Source of the DNA: Allochromatium palmeri
GTDB taxonomy: Bacteria; Pseudomonadota; Gammaproteobacteria; Chromatiales; Chromatiaceae
Length of the DNA stretch: 64,000 nucleotides
NCBI RefSeq assembly: GCF_009720725.1
Contig: NZ_WNKT01000011.1
Location: 1 to 64,000, forward strand
Reading direction: 5' to 3'
The stretch's first letter is position 1. Each line of letters starts with the position of its first letter. Under the pieces are notes generated by a model that saw only the letters and a program-made list of their open reading frames with translations, made no database searches and was not told where the DNA came from. Positions 1 to 9,112 of this stretch are shown here, piece after piece. A program made the translations under genes and the position numbers.

Positions 1-34
1 TCTTCGCGAAACCTGCGCCTCGCCAAGACCGACT

Positions 35-74
35 ATTCTACAGACTCCCTTCCGACTGTCAACTCCTTTTTTTC
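35..74 (-). promoter_or_regulatory. Strong leftward promoter (edge-proximal, rrn P2-like)
   Basis: On the minus strand a perfect -35 TTGACA (57-62) is followed by a 16-bp spacer and -10 TAGAAT (35-40). An A-tract (67-73 read as AAAAAAA) lies just upstream of the -35, as in UP elements. It fires towards position 1 and off the window. It is the second of two promoters of identical design 129 bp apart. The gene driven is not visible; an rRNA or tRNA operon is the natural guess. Confidence 0.7.
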
Positions 75-163
75 AGCCCCCGGGGCGCTTCAAGTCCGCT
101 TTCCCCGGATGGCCTCCGCGTTCGCTTCGGCCTCCTCATCCCCCGTTCCTTGGGAAGCCGCGC

Positions 164-212
164 ATTTTAACTACCTCCAAATCCCTGTCAACCCACGGGG
201 CGAAAAAATTTT
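164..212 (-). promoter_or_regulatory. Strong leftward promoter (edge-distal, rrn P1-like)
   Basis: On the minus strand TTGACA (186-191), a 16-bp spacer and TAAAAT (164-169) form a near-consensus sigma-70 promoter. The bases after the -10 are GCGCGGC, a GC-rich discriminator typical of stringently controlled stable-RNA promoters. An AT block (202-212) sits where an UP element would be. The rest of 1-265 shows no convincing gene; the short rightward frame at 109-414 mostly lies antisense to the response-regulator gene. Confidence 0.7.
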
Positions 213-265
213 GCTCCACACCGAAATATCAAACCTGATCCAAGCCGAGTCAGGCCCTTGTCGCA

Positions 266-2305
266 TCATTGGCTACAGAACTCAAAGTCCATCTCAGGTG
301 TTGGCGGCTGCACATAAGGCCCTTGGATCAAATCGACGCCCGCGCCAAAGAGCCGCGCGATGGTGGCCGGCCCGTCGACTCCAGTGGCCACGACTCTGGC
401 TCCGTATCCTTTGACGGACTTGATCAACTTGCTGATCGAATGGGCATCCGGACCATGGATGACGGAACGGCTGACTCGAACATAGGTCATGGGCAAGGCA
501 GTCAGGACTCGCCGACTGCGTTCGCTGAGGTCAAGGCCGTTCAAGCACAGCCGGATACCGAGCTTGGCCAGCTCGCGTGAACGCTGTATGGCGAGTTCGA
601 GATGCTGATCCGCCTCGTTGATTTCAAACTGGATCACGGGACGCAGGCGGATCAGGTCGCGCGCATTGATTTGATCGCGCAGCCAGTCGGTCCAGGCGTC
701 GTCATCCAGGCCCGCCAGTGCTTGATGGATAAAAAGCTGTACGGGCCGGTTGTGGTGCAGACGTGTCACCAGTACCTCCAAGCCCGCCAGCAATAGCCAG
801 CGGTTGAGTCGAGCCGCTAGGCCGGCTTGGATCGCGAGCGGGACGAACTCAGCGGGCGGCAGCAATTCGCCGTCGCCAATTCGCGCGCGTGGTGTCATCT
901 CATAGCGCTCACCCTTCAGGTCGGTCAGCGTGAACATGGGTTCGAAGAGCACCTGCATCCACTCGGACTCGATGGCCTCCAGAATGGCGTGGTCGCGACG
1001 CGCTGACTCAGCCCCGGGGTCGAATTCCGGACGGCGCTCAGTCGCGGCTCCAGCATTGTGCTGCAATGATAAGCGTGCGGTCTTGCCGGCTCGCGACAAC
1101 AGTGTCACCGCATCCTGACAGGCACCCGTCAGCGGATACCAGCCACCACCCACCGAGACGGCCGGACCTGTGGATGCCAGTGCCTGATTGACGCGATAGA
1201 GCAGATCCTGGGCGAATTGAATGATCGACTCATGATTGACGCGCCAGACCAGGATAGCCACCGACCGATCGGCGATGCGGGCAGCCAGATCGTCGGGATG
1301 GAGGCGCGCCGCAACCTCAGCGGCCAACACTTCCAGTGCCGCATCGTCACCACTGAGTTCCAGCGCGACGATAGCCCGCTGGCCGCTCAAATCCCCTTGT
1401 CCAGAGGCGCCATCGGCAGCCAACTTGGCCGAGTACGCCTGACCGATGAGCCAGTCGAGACGCTTGAGAAAGGGTTCGCGCGTGACCAAGCGGGTCAGCG
1501 GATCGATTGCGTCCGGCGCATACAGGCGGCGCTGCCGATCGCGTACCCGTTGCAACCGATCGCGTACCGAGGCCACCAGCTGGCTAGGCGCGACTGGCTT
1601 GGAGAGAAAATCGTCGCCACCGATCCGCAGCGCCCTCAATTGAAGATCAGGGTCCAGCTCACTGGATAGAAAGATGACCGGCAGGTCGGCGAAGCGTTCG
1701 TGTCCACGCAGGATGCCGGTCAGCTCGATCCCGGAGGCACCCGGCATGTGCAGATCCATGAGCACCAGGTCCGGGTCGAAGCGCTCCAGGGCATCCATGA
1801 CACGCAATGGATCATTCACGCATTCGGTCGTGATCCCCGCCCCCTGTAGTACGCGCGAGGCAAAGAGCGCCGCGACCGGCTGATCGTCGATCACGAGGAC
1901 ACGATCAGATTCCTGGCGCCGTGCCCCGAGCAATCGGGCCAAACGATCAGCCAGCTCATCGATCATTGCGGGCTGGAGCAGGCAGAGTTCAGCGCCAGCG
2001 CGCATGGCAGCAAGTCGCAGGCGGATGTCTTCGCATGGGATGAGTACGACCAGACGGGGTTGCGTCGAGTCATTCACCCGCAGACGACCGATCGACTCAG
2101 CGACCGCTTCCGGGGGTGTGTCCGAGGCCAGCGACAGCACCAGAAGATCAGGCGTTCTGACGTGGAGAGCGGCGAGCGCGCGCTGGAGATCCGAGCAGGT
2201 TTCGAGTCGAACACCGCGCGCGGCCAAGGCTAAGCATAAGGGATCGGCCTGCTCGGGATCCTGCAACAGCAGGAGCACCCGTCCGGCGGTGGAATGATCG
2301 GACAT
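266..2305 (-). CDS. Response regulator with two receiver domains and degenerate GGDEF-EAL domains
   Basis: 679 residues. The order is a degenerate receiver (about 8-125, phospho-acceptor Asp replaced in LLVLSLAS), a canonical receiver (about 135-255, with VLVIDD, LVLMDLHMP and FLSKP), a GGDEF-like domain (about 265-430) and an EAL-like domain (about 440-675). The GGDEF site reads IADRS and the EAL site reads YEMTPR, so neither cyclase nor phosphodiesterase activity is expected. By analogy with FimX-type proteins it may bind c-di-GMP and signal through protein contacts; this is inference. The ATG at 2305 has a GAGGTG ribosome site. It is a single gene, with a 100-bp gap to pgpA upstream. No partner kinase is nearby. 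Confidence 0.8.
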   Translation of the reverse strand: MSDHSTAGRVLLLLQDPEQADPLCLALAARGVRLETCSDLQRALAALHVRTPDLLVLSLASDTPPEAVAESIGRLRVNDSTQPRLVVLIPCEDIRLRLAAMRAGAELCLLQPAMIDELADRLARLLGARRQESDRVLVIDDQPVAALFASRVLQGAGITTECVNDPLRVMDALERFDPDLVLMDLHMPGASGIELTGILRGHERFADLPVIFLSSELDPDLQLRALRIGGDDFLSKPVAPSQLVASVRDRLQRVRDRQRRLYAPDAIDPLTRLVTREPFLKRLDWLIGQAYSAKLAADGASGQGDLSGQRAIVALELSGDDAALEVLAAEVAARLHPDDLAARIADRSVAILVWRVNHESIIQFAQDLLYRVNQALASTGPAVSVGGGWYPLTGACQDAVTLLSRAGKTARLSLQHNAGAATERRPEFDPGAESARRDHAILEAIESEWMQVLFEPMFTLTDLKGERYEMTPRARIGDGELLPPAEFVPLAIQAGLAARLNRWLLLAGLEVLVTRLHHNRPVQLFIHQALAGLDDDAWTDWLRDQINARDLIRLRPVIQFEINEADQHLELAIQRSRELAKLGIRLCLNGLDLSERSRRVLTALPMTYVRVSRSVIHGPDAHSISKLIKSVKGYGARVVATGVDGPATIARLFGAGVDLIQGPYVQPPTPEMDFEFCSQ

Positions 2306-2405
2306 CTTGACACCTCATCGAACACGAAAAGCTCAATAGTGGCCAAGAATATCAATAAACGGGGCTTGGTTTTAAGGTTTGAGTCGTGTGTCGGAAATGG
2401 TGCCG

Positions 2406-2927
2406 TCAAGACAGGACGCGCATGGCGATCAGCAACACCAGAGCGGCCATGATTCCGGCCAGGATGTCGTCGAGCATGATGCCGAGTCCACCCTCGACCT
2501 GCTCGTCGATGACCCGGATCGGCCAGGGTTTCCAGATATCGAAGAGCCGGAAGGCCAGGAAGCCGGCGAGAACCCAGGCCCAGCCATAGGATTCAGTCAA
2601 CAGCGCCGATGGCACGACCAGCATGGTAATGAAGAAACCGACGAACTCGTCCCAGACGATGGCCGAGGGATCCTTGGTGCCCAACTCGCGGGCCGTCAGG
2701 TCGCAGGCCCAGAGTCCGATGGCGGTAAACAGCACGACTAGCCCCAGATAATAGGGCCAGGCAAGTGGACTCATAAGAAGGTAGAACGGAATCGCCGCCA
2801 GCGTCCCAAAGGTTCCAGGTGCCTTTGGCGCAAGTCCGGAGCCGAAACCAAAAGCGATCCAGTGATGGAGCTTGCGGCGGTCGAAGCCCGTGGTGCGAGT
2901 CGTGTTGGAATCCGTGATTTTGGGCAT
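2406..2927 (-). CDS. pgpA: Phosphatidylglycerophosphatase A
   Basis: 173 residues; an inner-membrane enzyme that removes phosphate from phosphatidylglycerophosphate in phospholipid synthesis. The family signature is visible: GFGSGLAPKAPGTFGT near the N terminus, then IVWDEFVGFF and FRLFDIWKPWP between hydrophobic segments. I chose the ATG at 2927 over upstream starts because an AGGAG site lies 8 bases before it and overlaps the thiL stop codon. It is the last gene of the nusB-thiL-pgpA block, an arrangement common in gammaproteobacteria. Confidence 0.92.
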   Translation of the reverse strand: MPKITDSNTTRTTGFDRRKLHHWIAFGFGSGLAPKAPGTFGTLAAIPFYLLMSPLAWPYYLGLVVLFTAIGLWACDLTARELGTKDPSAIVWDEFVGFFITMLVVPSALLTESYGWAWVLAGFLAFRLFDIWKPWPIRVIDEQVEGGLGIMLDDILAGIMAALVLLIAMRVLS

Positions 2928-2937
2928 CTGGCAGCTC

Positions 2938-3909
2938 CTAGTCGGCGCCGTCATTGGCGGCTGGAAAATGATCATAGCCCCGCGCGGGCATCCGCAGTTG
3001 TCCGCCATCAGGTCGACGGACGTCGAGTCCAGCGTCAGAGCGAATCCAACCGACTTGGGTCAGCGTTAAGCCAAGTGTTTCGCTCAGTCGCTCGACGACT
3101 GGGATGTGCGCGGGCGGGACACAGAAGCACAGTTCATAGTCGTCGCCCGAGGCGAGCGGCAGCGACCAATCATCCGTCGCGGCCACAACCTCGGCGACCC
3201 AGGACGTCAGCGGCAAACGCTCCAGCTCCAGTTCGGCACCGACAGCAGAGGCCGCGAGAATATGCCCGAGATCACCCGCCAGGCCATCTGAGAGATCGAT
3301 CATCGCCGAGGCGATTCCGCGCAGATGCCGGCCAAGCGCGACCCGTGGCTCGGGGCATTCGAGACGGTGCCAGAGTTCGGGTGCGACCGGCTCACCGGCC
3401 AGCTTCCGGCGCAGCGCCAGACCCGCGTCGCCGAGTGTGCCGCTGACGAAGATCGCCTCACCCGGACGCGCTCCCGAACGCCGGATCGCCGCGCCCGTCG
3501 GCACCAGACCATGGACCTGCACCGCCACGCTCAGCGGGCCGCGCGTGGTGTCGCCGCCGACCAGACGCATCCCGTGCGCGCTCGCCAGTCGTCCGAAGCC
3601 AGTCGCAAAGGCGCGGATCCAGTTCTCATCGGACTCGGGCAGGGTCAGGGCCAGGGTCGCCCAGGCCGGCTCGGCTCCCATAGCAGCCAGATCACTGAGT
3701 CCCACCGCCAGTGATTTATGCCCGATGTGCTCAGGATCACAGTCGGCGAAAAAGTGCACGCCGGACGCGAGCGTGTCGATGCTCACCGCCAGCGTCTGTC
3801 CAGCCGGAATTTCCAGCAGGGCGCAGTCGTCGCCCACGCCAAGCACGACGTCCGAACGCTCGGGGCCGAGCGCGGCAAAATAGCGGCCGATCAGATCGAA
3901 CTCAGACAC
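2938..3909 (-). CDS. thiL: Thiamine-monophosphate kinase
   Basis: 323 residues; phosphorylates thiamine monophosphate to thiamine diphosphate in the cytosol. The N terminus SEFDLIGRYFA and the metal/ATP motifs VVLGVGDDCALL and SIDTLASGVHF are typical, with MIDLSDGLAGDLGH later. The likely start is GTG at 3909, which gives the usual N terminus and overlaps the nusB stop region by 11 bases less than the longer upstream frame. The GTG start beside nusB and the immediately following pgpA suggest co-translation. Confidence 0.92.
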   Translation of the reverse strand: MSEFDLIGRYFAALGPERSDVVLGVGDDCALLEIPAGQTLAVSIDTLASGVHFFADCDPEHIGHKSLAVGLSDLAAMGAEPAWATLALTLPESDENWIRAFATGFGRLASAHGMRLVGGDTTRGPLSVAVQVHGLVPTGAAIRRSGARPGEAIFVSGTLGDAGLALRRKLAGEPVAPELWHRLECPEPRVALGRHLRGIASAMIDLSDGLAGDLGHILAASAVGAELELERLPLTSWVAEVVAATDDWSLPLASGDDYELCFCVPPAHIPVVERLSETLGLTLTQVGWIRSDAGLDVRRPDGGQLRMPARGYDHFPAANDGAD

Positions 3910-3919
3910 GCTGGCCGGC

Positions 3920-4438
3920 TCAGAGCTTGCGGTCCATGTCGCCGGCCTTGCGACGGGCGATCTTGTCGAGCACGCCGTTGACGTATTTGTGCCCCTCGTG
4001 CGCACCGAGCAGCTTGGTCAGCTCGACAGCCTCGTTGATGGCGACCCGGTCGGGGATGTTGTCCGAGAACAGGATCTCGTAGGCGCCGAGCCGCAAGATC
4101 GCCAGCTCCACCGGATCGACCTGGCTGATCGGACGGTCGAGGAAGCGGTCGAGCTGGGTGTCGATCGCCTCGATATGCGCCGGCACGCCACTCAGTAGCT
4201 CATCGAGCAGCTCGACGTTGAAGTTGAAACGCGCCTCAGCCGCCAGCTCATCGTCGTCGCTCACGCCATTGAGCGAGGCGGCGACGGCGTCGAGCCATTT
4301 TGGATCGTCGAGCAGATGGCGCTTGATCGCCATGGGATCGTCGCCGGTCAGACGCCATTGATAGAGCGCGAGCGCGGCATAGCGACGCGACTGACTGCGC
4401 GGACTGATCGGGCGTGGATTGGTTGCAGGTTTGGTCAT
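3920..4438 (-). CDS. nusB: Transcription antitermination factor NusB
   Basis: 172 residues. It binds boxA RNA with NusE (S10) in rRNA antitermination complexes. The core matches the family: SRRYAALALYQW at the start of the helical bundle, LDRPISQVDPVELAILRLGAYEI, and PDRVAINEAVELTK near the end. The first 15 residues are a variable extension. It follows ribH with a 1-base gap, the classic ribH-nusB linkage. Confidence 0.93.
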   Translation of the reverse strand: MTKPATNPRPISPRSQSRRYAALALYQWRLTGDDPMAIKRHLLDDPKWLDAVAASLNGVSDDDELAAEARFNFNVELLDELLSGVPAHIEAIDTQLDRFLDRPISQVDPVELAILRLGAYEILFSDNIPDRVAINEAVELTKLLGAHEGHKYVNGVLDKIARRKAGDMDRKL

Positions 4439-4439
4439 A

Positions 4440-4910
4440 TCAGTCGATCTGTCTCAGCAGATTCACCATCTCCAGCGCAGACATGGCGGCCTCAGCCCCT
4501 TTGTTGCCGGCCTTGGTGCCGGCACGCTCGATGGCCTGCTCGATGGTATCGACGGTCAGCACGCCGAAGGCGACCGGCAGACCATGCTTGAGGCTGACCT
4601 GGGCCATGCCTTTGACGCACTCGCCGGCGACGTAGTCGAAATGCGGCGTGCCGCCGCGGATGACGGCGCCAAGCGCGATGATGGCATCATAGCCACCCTG
4701 GGTGGCAAGACGCTCGATGGCCACCGGCATCTCAAAAGCGCCGGGGACGCGCACGATGGTCAGATCGGACTCACTGGCACCATGACGCAGCAGCGCATCG
4801 ATCGCGCCCTTCTCCAGACTTTCGACCACGAAGCTGTTCCAGCGCGCTACCACCAGACAGAAGCGGGCATTGTCGGCGCGCAGGGCGCCTTCGATCGTTG
4901 TGATGCTCAT
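4440..4910 (-). CDS. ribH: 6,7-dimethyl-8-ribityllumazine synthase
   Basis: 156 residues, the usual length. It condenses 5-amino-6-ribitylaminouracil with dihydroxybutanone phosphate to form lumazine, the riboflavin precursor. Seen: [37 protein letters not shown] (substrate loop with catalytic His) and GNKGAEAA. It lies 55 bp after ribBX and one base before nusB in the leftward riboflavin operon. Confidence 0.95.
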   Translation of the reverse strand: MSITTIEGALRADNARFCLVVARWNSFVVESLEKGAIDALLRHGASESDLTIVRVPGAFEMPVAIERLATQGGYDAIIALGAVIRGGTPHFDYVAGECVKGMAQVSLKHGLPVAFGVLTVDTIEQAIERAGTKAGNKGAEAAMSALEMVNLLRQID

Positions 4911-4965
4911 CAGGTCTCTTTACTCAGGTATGACTGTTGAATCCGGGGCTTCGGTCGCACGCAGG

Positions 4966-6093
4966 CTACACGGATCGCCCGCCGGTATATTCCACGACTT
5001 CCAGGTCGAACCCGGAGATGGCGTGCATTGCCTTGGGCGCGCTCATGACTCGCATCTTGCGCACCCCGAGATCGGCCAGAATCTGGGCGCCGATACCATA
5101 GGTGCGCAGCTCACCGCGATCCTGACGCACGGGCACCGGATCGTCGCTGTCGTGGAGCTGAAAATCTTTGAGACGGCACAGCAGGTCAGCGGAATGGTCG
5201 CGATTGCGCAGCACCACGATCACGCCCGCCCCCACCTCGGCCACCTGGCGCATCACATCCTGCAAGGGCCAGCCGCAGGCATTGTGCGTGGTGCCAAAGA
5301 GATCGCAGAGCGTATTTTGTAAGTGCACGCGCACCAGGGTCGGTCGCTCAGGATCGATCTCACCGAGCGTCAGCGCCAGATGGATCTCATCGTCGATGGT
5401 GTCGCGATAGGCGACCAGATTGAAGGTCGCATGGACCGTCGGCAGCTCACAGGTGCACTCGCGGATCACGGCCGTTTCATTGCGCATCCGGTAGTGGATC
5501 AAATCAGCGATGGTGCCGATCTTGATGCCGTGCGTCTTGGCAAAGACCTCCAGATCCGGACGGCGCGCCATGGTGCCGTCCTCGTTGAGGATCTCGACGA
5601 TCACCGCCGCCGGTGTCAGTCCGGCCAGCCGCGCCAGATCACAACCGGCCTCGGTATGCCCGGCTCGCACCAGCACCCCGCCCGGCTGAGCCATGAGCGG
5701 AAAGATATGTCCCGGCTGGACCACGTCCTTGGGACCGGCTTCCGGTGCGGCGGCGGCACGGATGGTGGTGGCGCGATCGGCGGCCGAGATGCCGGTGGTC
5801 ACGCCGCGCGCGGCCTCGATGGAGACGGTGAAAGCCGTCGAGTGGGCCGCTTGATTGTCGCTGACCATGAGCGGCAGACGCAGACGCTCGCAGCGCTCTT
5901 TGGTCAGGGTCAGACAGATGAGACCGCGCCCGTACTTGGCCATGAAGTTCACAGCCTCGGGCGTGACACAATCGGCGGCCATCAGCAGGTCACCCTCGTT
6001 CTCGCGGTCCTCGTCGTCCATGATGATGACCATCTTGCCCGCCCGCAGGTCGTCGATGATGTCCTCGGTCGTGTTCAGGCCGGTACTGCTCAT
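4966..6093 (-). CDS. ribB: 3,4-dihydroxy-2-butanone-4-phosphate synthase with degenerate GTP cyclohydrolase II-like domain (RibBX type)
   Basis: 375 residues from ATG 6093; a longer frame to 6159 would overlap ribE. The N-terminal half (about 1-205) is a complete DHBP synthase: [35 protein letters not shown]. The C-terminal half (about 210-370) has the fold of GTP cyclohydrolase II, but the Cys-Asp-Cys-Gly zinc motif and the EGRGIGL segment are absent. It should therefore make the four-carbon riboflavin precursor but not open GTP. Such RibBX proteins are known; the role of the dead domain is unclear. A genuine RibA must be elsewhere in the genome. Confidence 0.88.
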   Translation of the reverse strand: MSSTGLNTTEDIIDDLRAGKMVIIMDDEDRENEGDLLMAADCVTPEAVNFMAKYGRGLICLTLTKERCERLRLPLMVSDNQAAHSTAFTVSIEAARGVTTGISAADRATTIRAAAAPEAGPKDVVQPGHIFPLMAQPGGVLVRAGHTEAGCDLARLAGLTPAAVIVEILNEDGTMARRPDLEVFAKTHGIKIGTIADLIHYRMRNETAVIRECTCELPTVHATFNLVAYRDTIDDEIHLALTLGEIDPERPTLVRVHLQNTLCDLFGTTHNACGWPLQDVMRQVAEVGAGVIVVLRNRDHSADLLCRLKDFQLHDSDDPVPVRQDRGELRTYGIGAQILADLGVRKMRVMSAPKAMHAISGFDLEVVEYTGGRSV

Positions 6094-6142
6094 AAGCGTT
6101 GATCTATCTTCGGTTATCGGTGTGCCTGAGCCGGCGGTCGCG

Positions 6143-6802
6143 TCACTTGACGAAGCCATGCTCAGCCAGAAATTGGAGTGTAAGGCCAGGGGCCTGTGGA
6201 TTGGCCGCCTGATCGCCGAGCAGCAGACGCTCCAGATAGCGGGCGATCAGGTCGACTTCCAGGTTGACCCGCGTGCCGGGACGATAGTCGCCGATGAGGG
6301 TTTCCTGGATGGTATGGGGCACGATGTTGAGTTCGAACACCGCGCCCTCCACCCGGTTGACGGTCAGACTGGTTCCGTCGACGCAGATCGAACCCTTGTG
6401 GGCGATATAGCGCGCCACCTCATCGGGGGCCTGGATCCGCAGGCGCCAGGAACGTGCGTCCTCGTGACGCTCCAGCAGGGTACCGACCCCATCGACATGC
6501 CCGCTGACCAGATGCCCGCCGAGCGGTGTCGACAGGGTCAGGGCCTTTTCGAGATTGACCCGCGAGCCGGGCTTGAGATCGCCGAGCGTGGTCAGGGTCA
6601 GGGTCTCGCGTGAGACGTCAGCCGCAAAGCCGTGCTCGGTCAGCGCAACGGCCGTGAGACAGACGCCATTGACTGCAATGCTGTCGCCGAGGACGACGCC
6701 GTCGAGCGGCAGTTTGCCGGTCTCGATCATTAGACGCGCATCGCCGCTGCGCGGCTCCAGACGCTGAATCAGACCGACTGATTGGATGATGCCTGTGAAC
6801 AT
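6143..6802 (-). CDS. ribE: Riboflavin synthase alpha subunit
   Basis: 219 residues. It dismutates two lumazines into riboflavin and the pyrimidine precursor. The MFTGIIQ N terminus and the internal duplication are clear: the first barrel (about 1-97, with [11 protein letters not shown]) and the second (about 98-200, with [12 protein letters not shown]). It is the gene before ribBX and is separated from ribD by a CheY-like gene. No FMN riboswitch was recognised ahead of it. Confidence 0.95.
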   Translation of the reverse strand: MFTGIIQSVGLIQRLEPRSGDARLMIETGKLPLDGVVLGDSIAVNGVCLTAVALTEHGFAADVSRETLTLTTLGDLKPGSRVNLEKALTLSTPLGGHLVSGHVDGVGTLLERHEDARSWRLRIQAPDEVARYIAHKGSICVDGTSLTVNRVEGAVFELNIVPHTIQETLIGDYRPGTRVNLEVDLIARYLERLLLGDQAANPQAPGLTLQFLAEHGFVK

Positions 6803-6838
6803 AAAGACTCTCGGTATTCGACCCCGCCGTGCCCGGCG

Positions 6839-7309
6839 TTAGGACTTCGATGGGGAGTTCGACGCAGACTCGCCCCGCATCAGGCATTTATGGATATGCA
6901 GTTTGAGCGTCGGCGGCAGAAAGGGCTTGGCGACATAGCTCGTGACGCCGGCCTGAATCGCATCGCTGACCTGCTGCGCACTCTGCTCGGCCGTGACCAT
7001 GAGCACCGGCAGAGTCTGGAGCCTCGGATCGGCACGCACCGCCATCAGCACTTCCAGTCCGGTCATGCCGGGCATGTTCCAATCGCAGATCAACAGATCG
7101 ATGGGGAATCGCGCTAAGTGATCCAGTGCATTTTGACCACTGTTCGCCTCGGCGATCTGCTCGATCCCCATCTCCCGCACCACGGCGGCAATCAGCTTGC
7201 GCATCGCAAACATATCGTCGACGATCAGCACGCGCGTCGAGGCGCGCTGGCGAAAATGACGCTGGAGCGCATTCGCGGCTTGATTGGGCGATTTGAGGTT
7301 TTTGGCCAC
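6839..7309 (-). CDS. Stand-alone CheY-like response regulator inside the riboflavin operon
   Basis: 156 residues, almost entirely one receiver domain. Seen: acidic pair Asp31-Asp32 (LIVDD), phospho-acceptor Asp76 (LLICDWNMP), the VTAEQ threonine and Lys128 (VAKPF). There is no DNA-binding or enzymatic output domain; a basic 25-residue N-terminal tail and a Ser-rich C-terminal tail flank the domain. The likely start is GTG at 7309. It sits 20 bp after ribD and 36 bp before ribE, so it is probably co-transcribed with them. No histidine kinase or motility gene is adjacent. The signalling role is unknown. Confidence 0.85.
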   Translation of the reverse strand: MAKNLKSPNQAANALQRHFRQRASTRVLIVDDMFAMRKLIAAVVREMGIEQIAEANSGQNALDHLARFPIDLLICDWNMPGMTGLEVLMAVRADPRLQTLPVLMVTAEQSAQQVSDAIQAGVTSYVAKPFLPPTLKLHIHKCLMRGESASNSPSKS

Positions 7310-7329
7310 AGCGCAACAACGGGTCGAAG

Positions 7330-8475
7330 CTATAAATCAGGACGCGCCCGGATCCGCAGGTCACGGCCAATGCGCCGCACATCCAGGATCTCCAGTGCTA
7401 CACGATCGGCCATGGTGTCGATGCCGGGCAGATCGAACAACCCTTTGGCCGCCTGCCCCATGAGACAGGGTGCCTGATAGAGCAGAATCTCGTCGACCAG
7501 ACCGGCGTGCACCACCGCGCCAGACAGCGTTGAACCGGCCTCAAGGAGCACCTCATTGACCTCGCGCCGCGCCAGTTCCGCCATGAATGCCACCAGATCC
7601 ACCCGACCGGCGCGCTCAGGCAGCTGAATCAACTCAGCGCCAGCCGCTTCGAGCGCAGCCGCAGCGGCATTTTTAGGGCCGATTCCGGCGATCAGCGTGC
7701 GCCCCGGAAGACTGAGCAGGCGCGCCTGGGGTGGCGTGCGCCAATAACTGTCGACCACGATCCGCCAGGGTTGGCGCACCGGGTCGTCCGGGTCCAGGCC
7801 CGGCAGTTCGGCGGCGGTCAGACGCACATTCAGGCTCGGATCGTCGCCGAGCACCGTGCCCAGCCCCGTGACGATCGCCGAGCTGGCCGCGCGCCAACGC
7901 TGGACGTCGTGTCGCGCCGCTTCAGCGGTGATCCACTGGCTCTCGCCTGTCGCCAGCGCGGTACGACCATCGAGGCTGGCGGCCAGCTTGCAGCGTACAT
8001 AGGGCCGTCCCTGTTCATGGCGCTTGATAAAGCCTGGATTGAGCGTCCGCGCCTCGGACTCCAGACAACCGACCTCGACCGCGATCCCGGCTTGACGCAG
8101 TCGCTCAATGCCGCGACCGGCAACGCGCGGATTGGGGTCGACCATGGCACAGAGGACGCGCGCCACACCAGCGGCGATCAGCGCTTCGGCACAGGGCGGC
8201 GTGCGGCCCTGATGCGCGCATGGCTCCAGAGTCACATAGACGGTCGCTCCGCGCGCGCGTTCGCCTGCCGCCGCCAGCGCTAGCGGCTCGGCGTGCGGTT
8301 CGCCGGCGCGACGATGCCAGCCCTCGCCGACGACCTGGCCGTCGCGCACCAGGACACAGCCGACACGCGGGTTGGGGTCCGTGGTATAGCGTCCAAGCGC
8401 GGCCAACTGGATGGCGCGAGCCATGTGGACGTGATCGTGTCCATCACCGGCAGCGACTGAGGGCGGTATCGACAT
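7330..8475 (-). CDS. ribD: Bifunctional diaminohydroxyphosphoribosylaminopyrimidine deaminase / reductase
   Basis: 381 residues. The N-terminal zinc deaminase (about 15-140) carries HAEPLAL and PCAHQGRTPPC; the C-terminal NADPH reductase (about 160-375) carries RCKLAASLDG and the ITAEAARHDVQRWRA segment. It performs the second and third steps of riboflavin synthesis. Its ATG overlaps the nrdR stop codon (TGATG at 8475), a conserved nrdR-ribD coupling. Confidence 0.94.
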   Translation of the reverse strand: MSIPPSVAAGDGHDHVHMARAIQLAALGRYTTDPNPRVGCVLVRDGQVVGEGWHRRAGEPHAEPLALAAAGERARGATVYVTLEPCAHQGRTPPCAEALIAAGVARVLCAMVDPNPRVAGRGIERLRQAGIAVEVGCLESEARTLNPGFIKRHEQGRPYVRCKLAASLDGRTALATGESQWITAEAARHDVQRWRAASSAIVTGLGTVLGDDPSLNVRLTAAELPGLDPDDPVRQPWRIVVDSYWRTPPQARLLSLPGRTLIAGIGPKNAAAAALEAAGAELIQLPERAGRVDLVAFMAELARREVNEVLLEAGSTLSGAVVHAGLVDEILLYQAPCLMGQAAKGLFDLPGIDTMADRVALEILDVRRIGRDLRIRARPDL

Positions 8476-8984
8476 CAGTCATCCGGCTCCAGATCTTCGA
8501 GCAGGTCGAGCTGCTGACGACGGGCCTCGGGCGGGTGGCGCTCCAGTCGTTCGATCTCCTCGCGAAAGGCGGCGACGTCCTCGAAGTGCCGATAGACCGA
8601 GGCAAAGCGCACATAGGCGACCTGATCGAGCTGGCGTAACTCGTCCATGACCAGCTCGCCGACCCGCAGCGCCGGGATCTCGCTTTCACCGCTCGACATG
8701 AGACTGCGCTGAATACGCGCAACCGCTTTATCGACGTGCTCAGTGCTCACAGAGCGCTTTTCGAGCGCGCGCATCATGCCGGCGCGCAGCTTGTGTGCAT
8801 CGAAGGGCACACGGCTGCCATCGCGCTTGACAATGCGCGGCAGATTCAGCTCGACGGTCTCATAGGTCGTGAAGCGCTCGCCGCAGAGCTCACACTTGCG
8901 CCGCCGGCGCACCTGATCGCCCTCGCCGGCGAGCCGTGAATCGACGACCTTGGTGTCCTGCGCACCGCAGAAAGGACAGCGCAT
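8475..8984 (-). CDS. nrdR: Transcriptional repressor NrdR
   Basis: 169 residues. It is a zinc-ribbon/ATP-cone repressor of ribonucleotide reductase genes. The four zinc cysteines are in [10 protein letters not shown] and KCELCGERF, followed by [17 protein letters not shown]; the ATP-cone begins near VVKRDGSR-type residues ([16 protein letters not shown]). It heads the riboflavin block. No clear NrdR box was found in this window. Confidence 0.95.
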   Translation of the reverse strand: MRCPFCGAQDTKVVDSRLAGEGDQVRRRRKCELCGERFTTYETVELNLPRIVKRDGSRVPFDAHKLRAGMMRALEKRSVSTEHVDKAVARIQRSLMSSGESEIPALRVGELVMDELRQLDQVAYVRFASVYRHFEDVAAFREEIERLERHPPEARRQQLDLLEDLEPDD

Positions 8985-9112
8985 GGGTCAGCATCCAGCC
9001 GTCGACGTCCAGCGTCCGGCTGGGTCAACGGCACACGATGGCGCTTGCAACGAACTTGATGTCATACACGCATCCAGCGAGATCGCAGTAGCGATGGAAC
9101 AATGGCTTGAGG

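Noticed and set aside
6803-6838. FMN riboswitch ahead of ribE/ribBX
   Set aside because: The conserved RFN core and its helices are not present anywhere in the riboflavin block.
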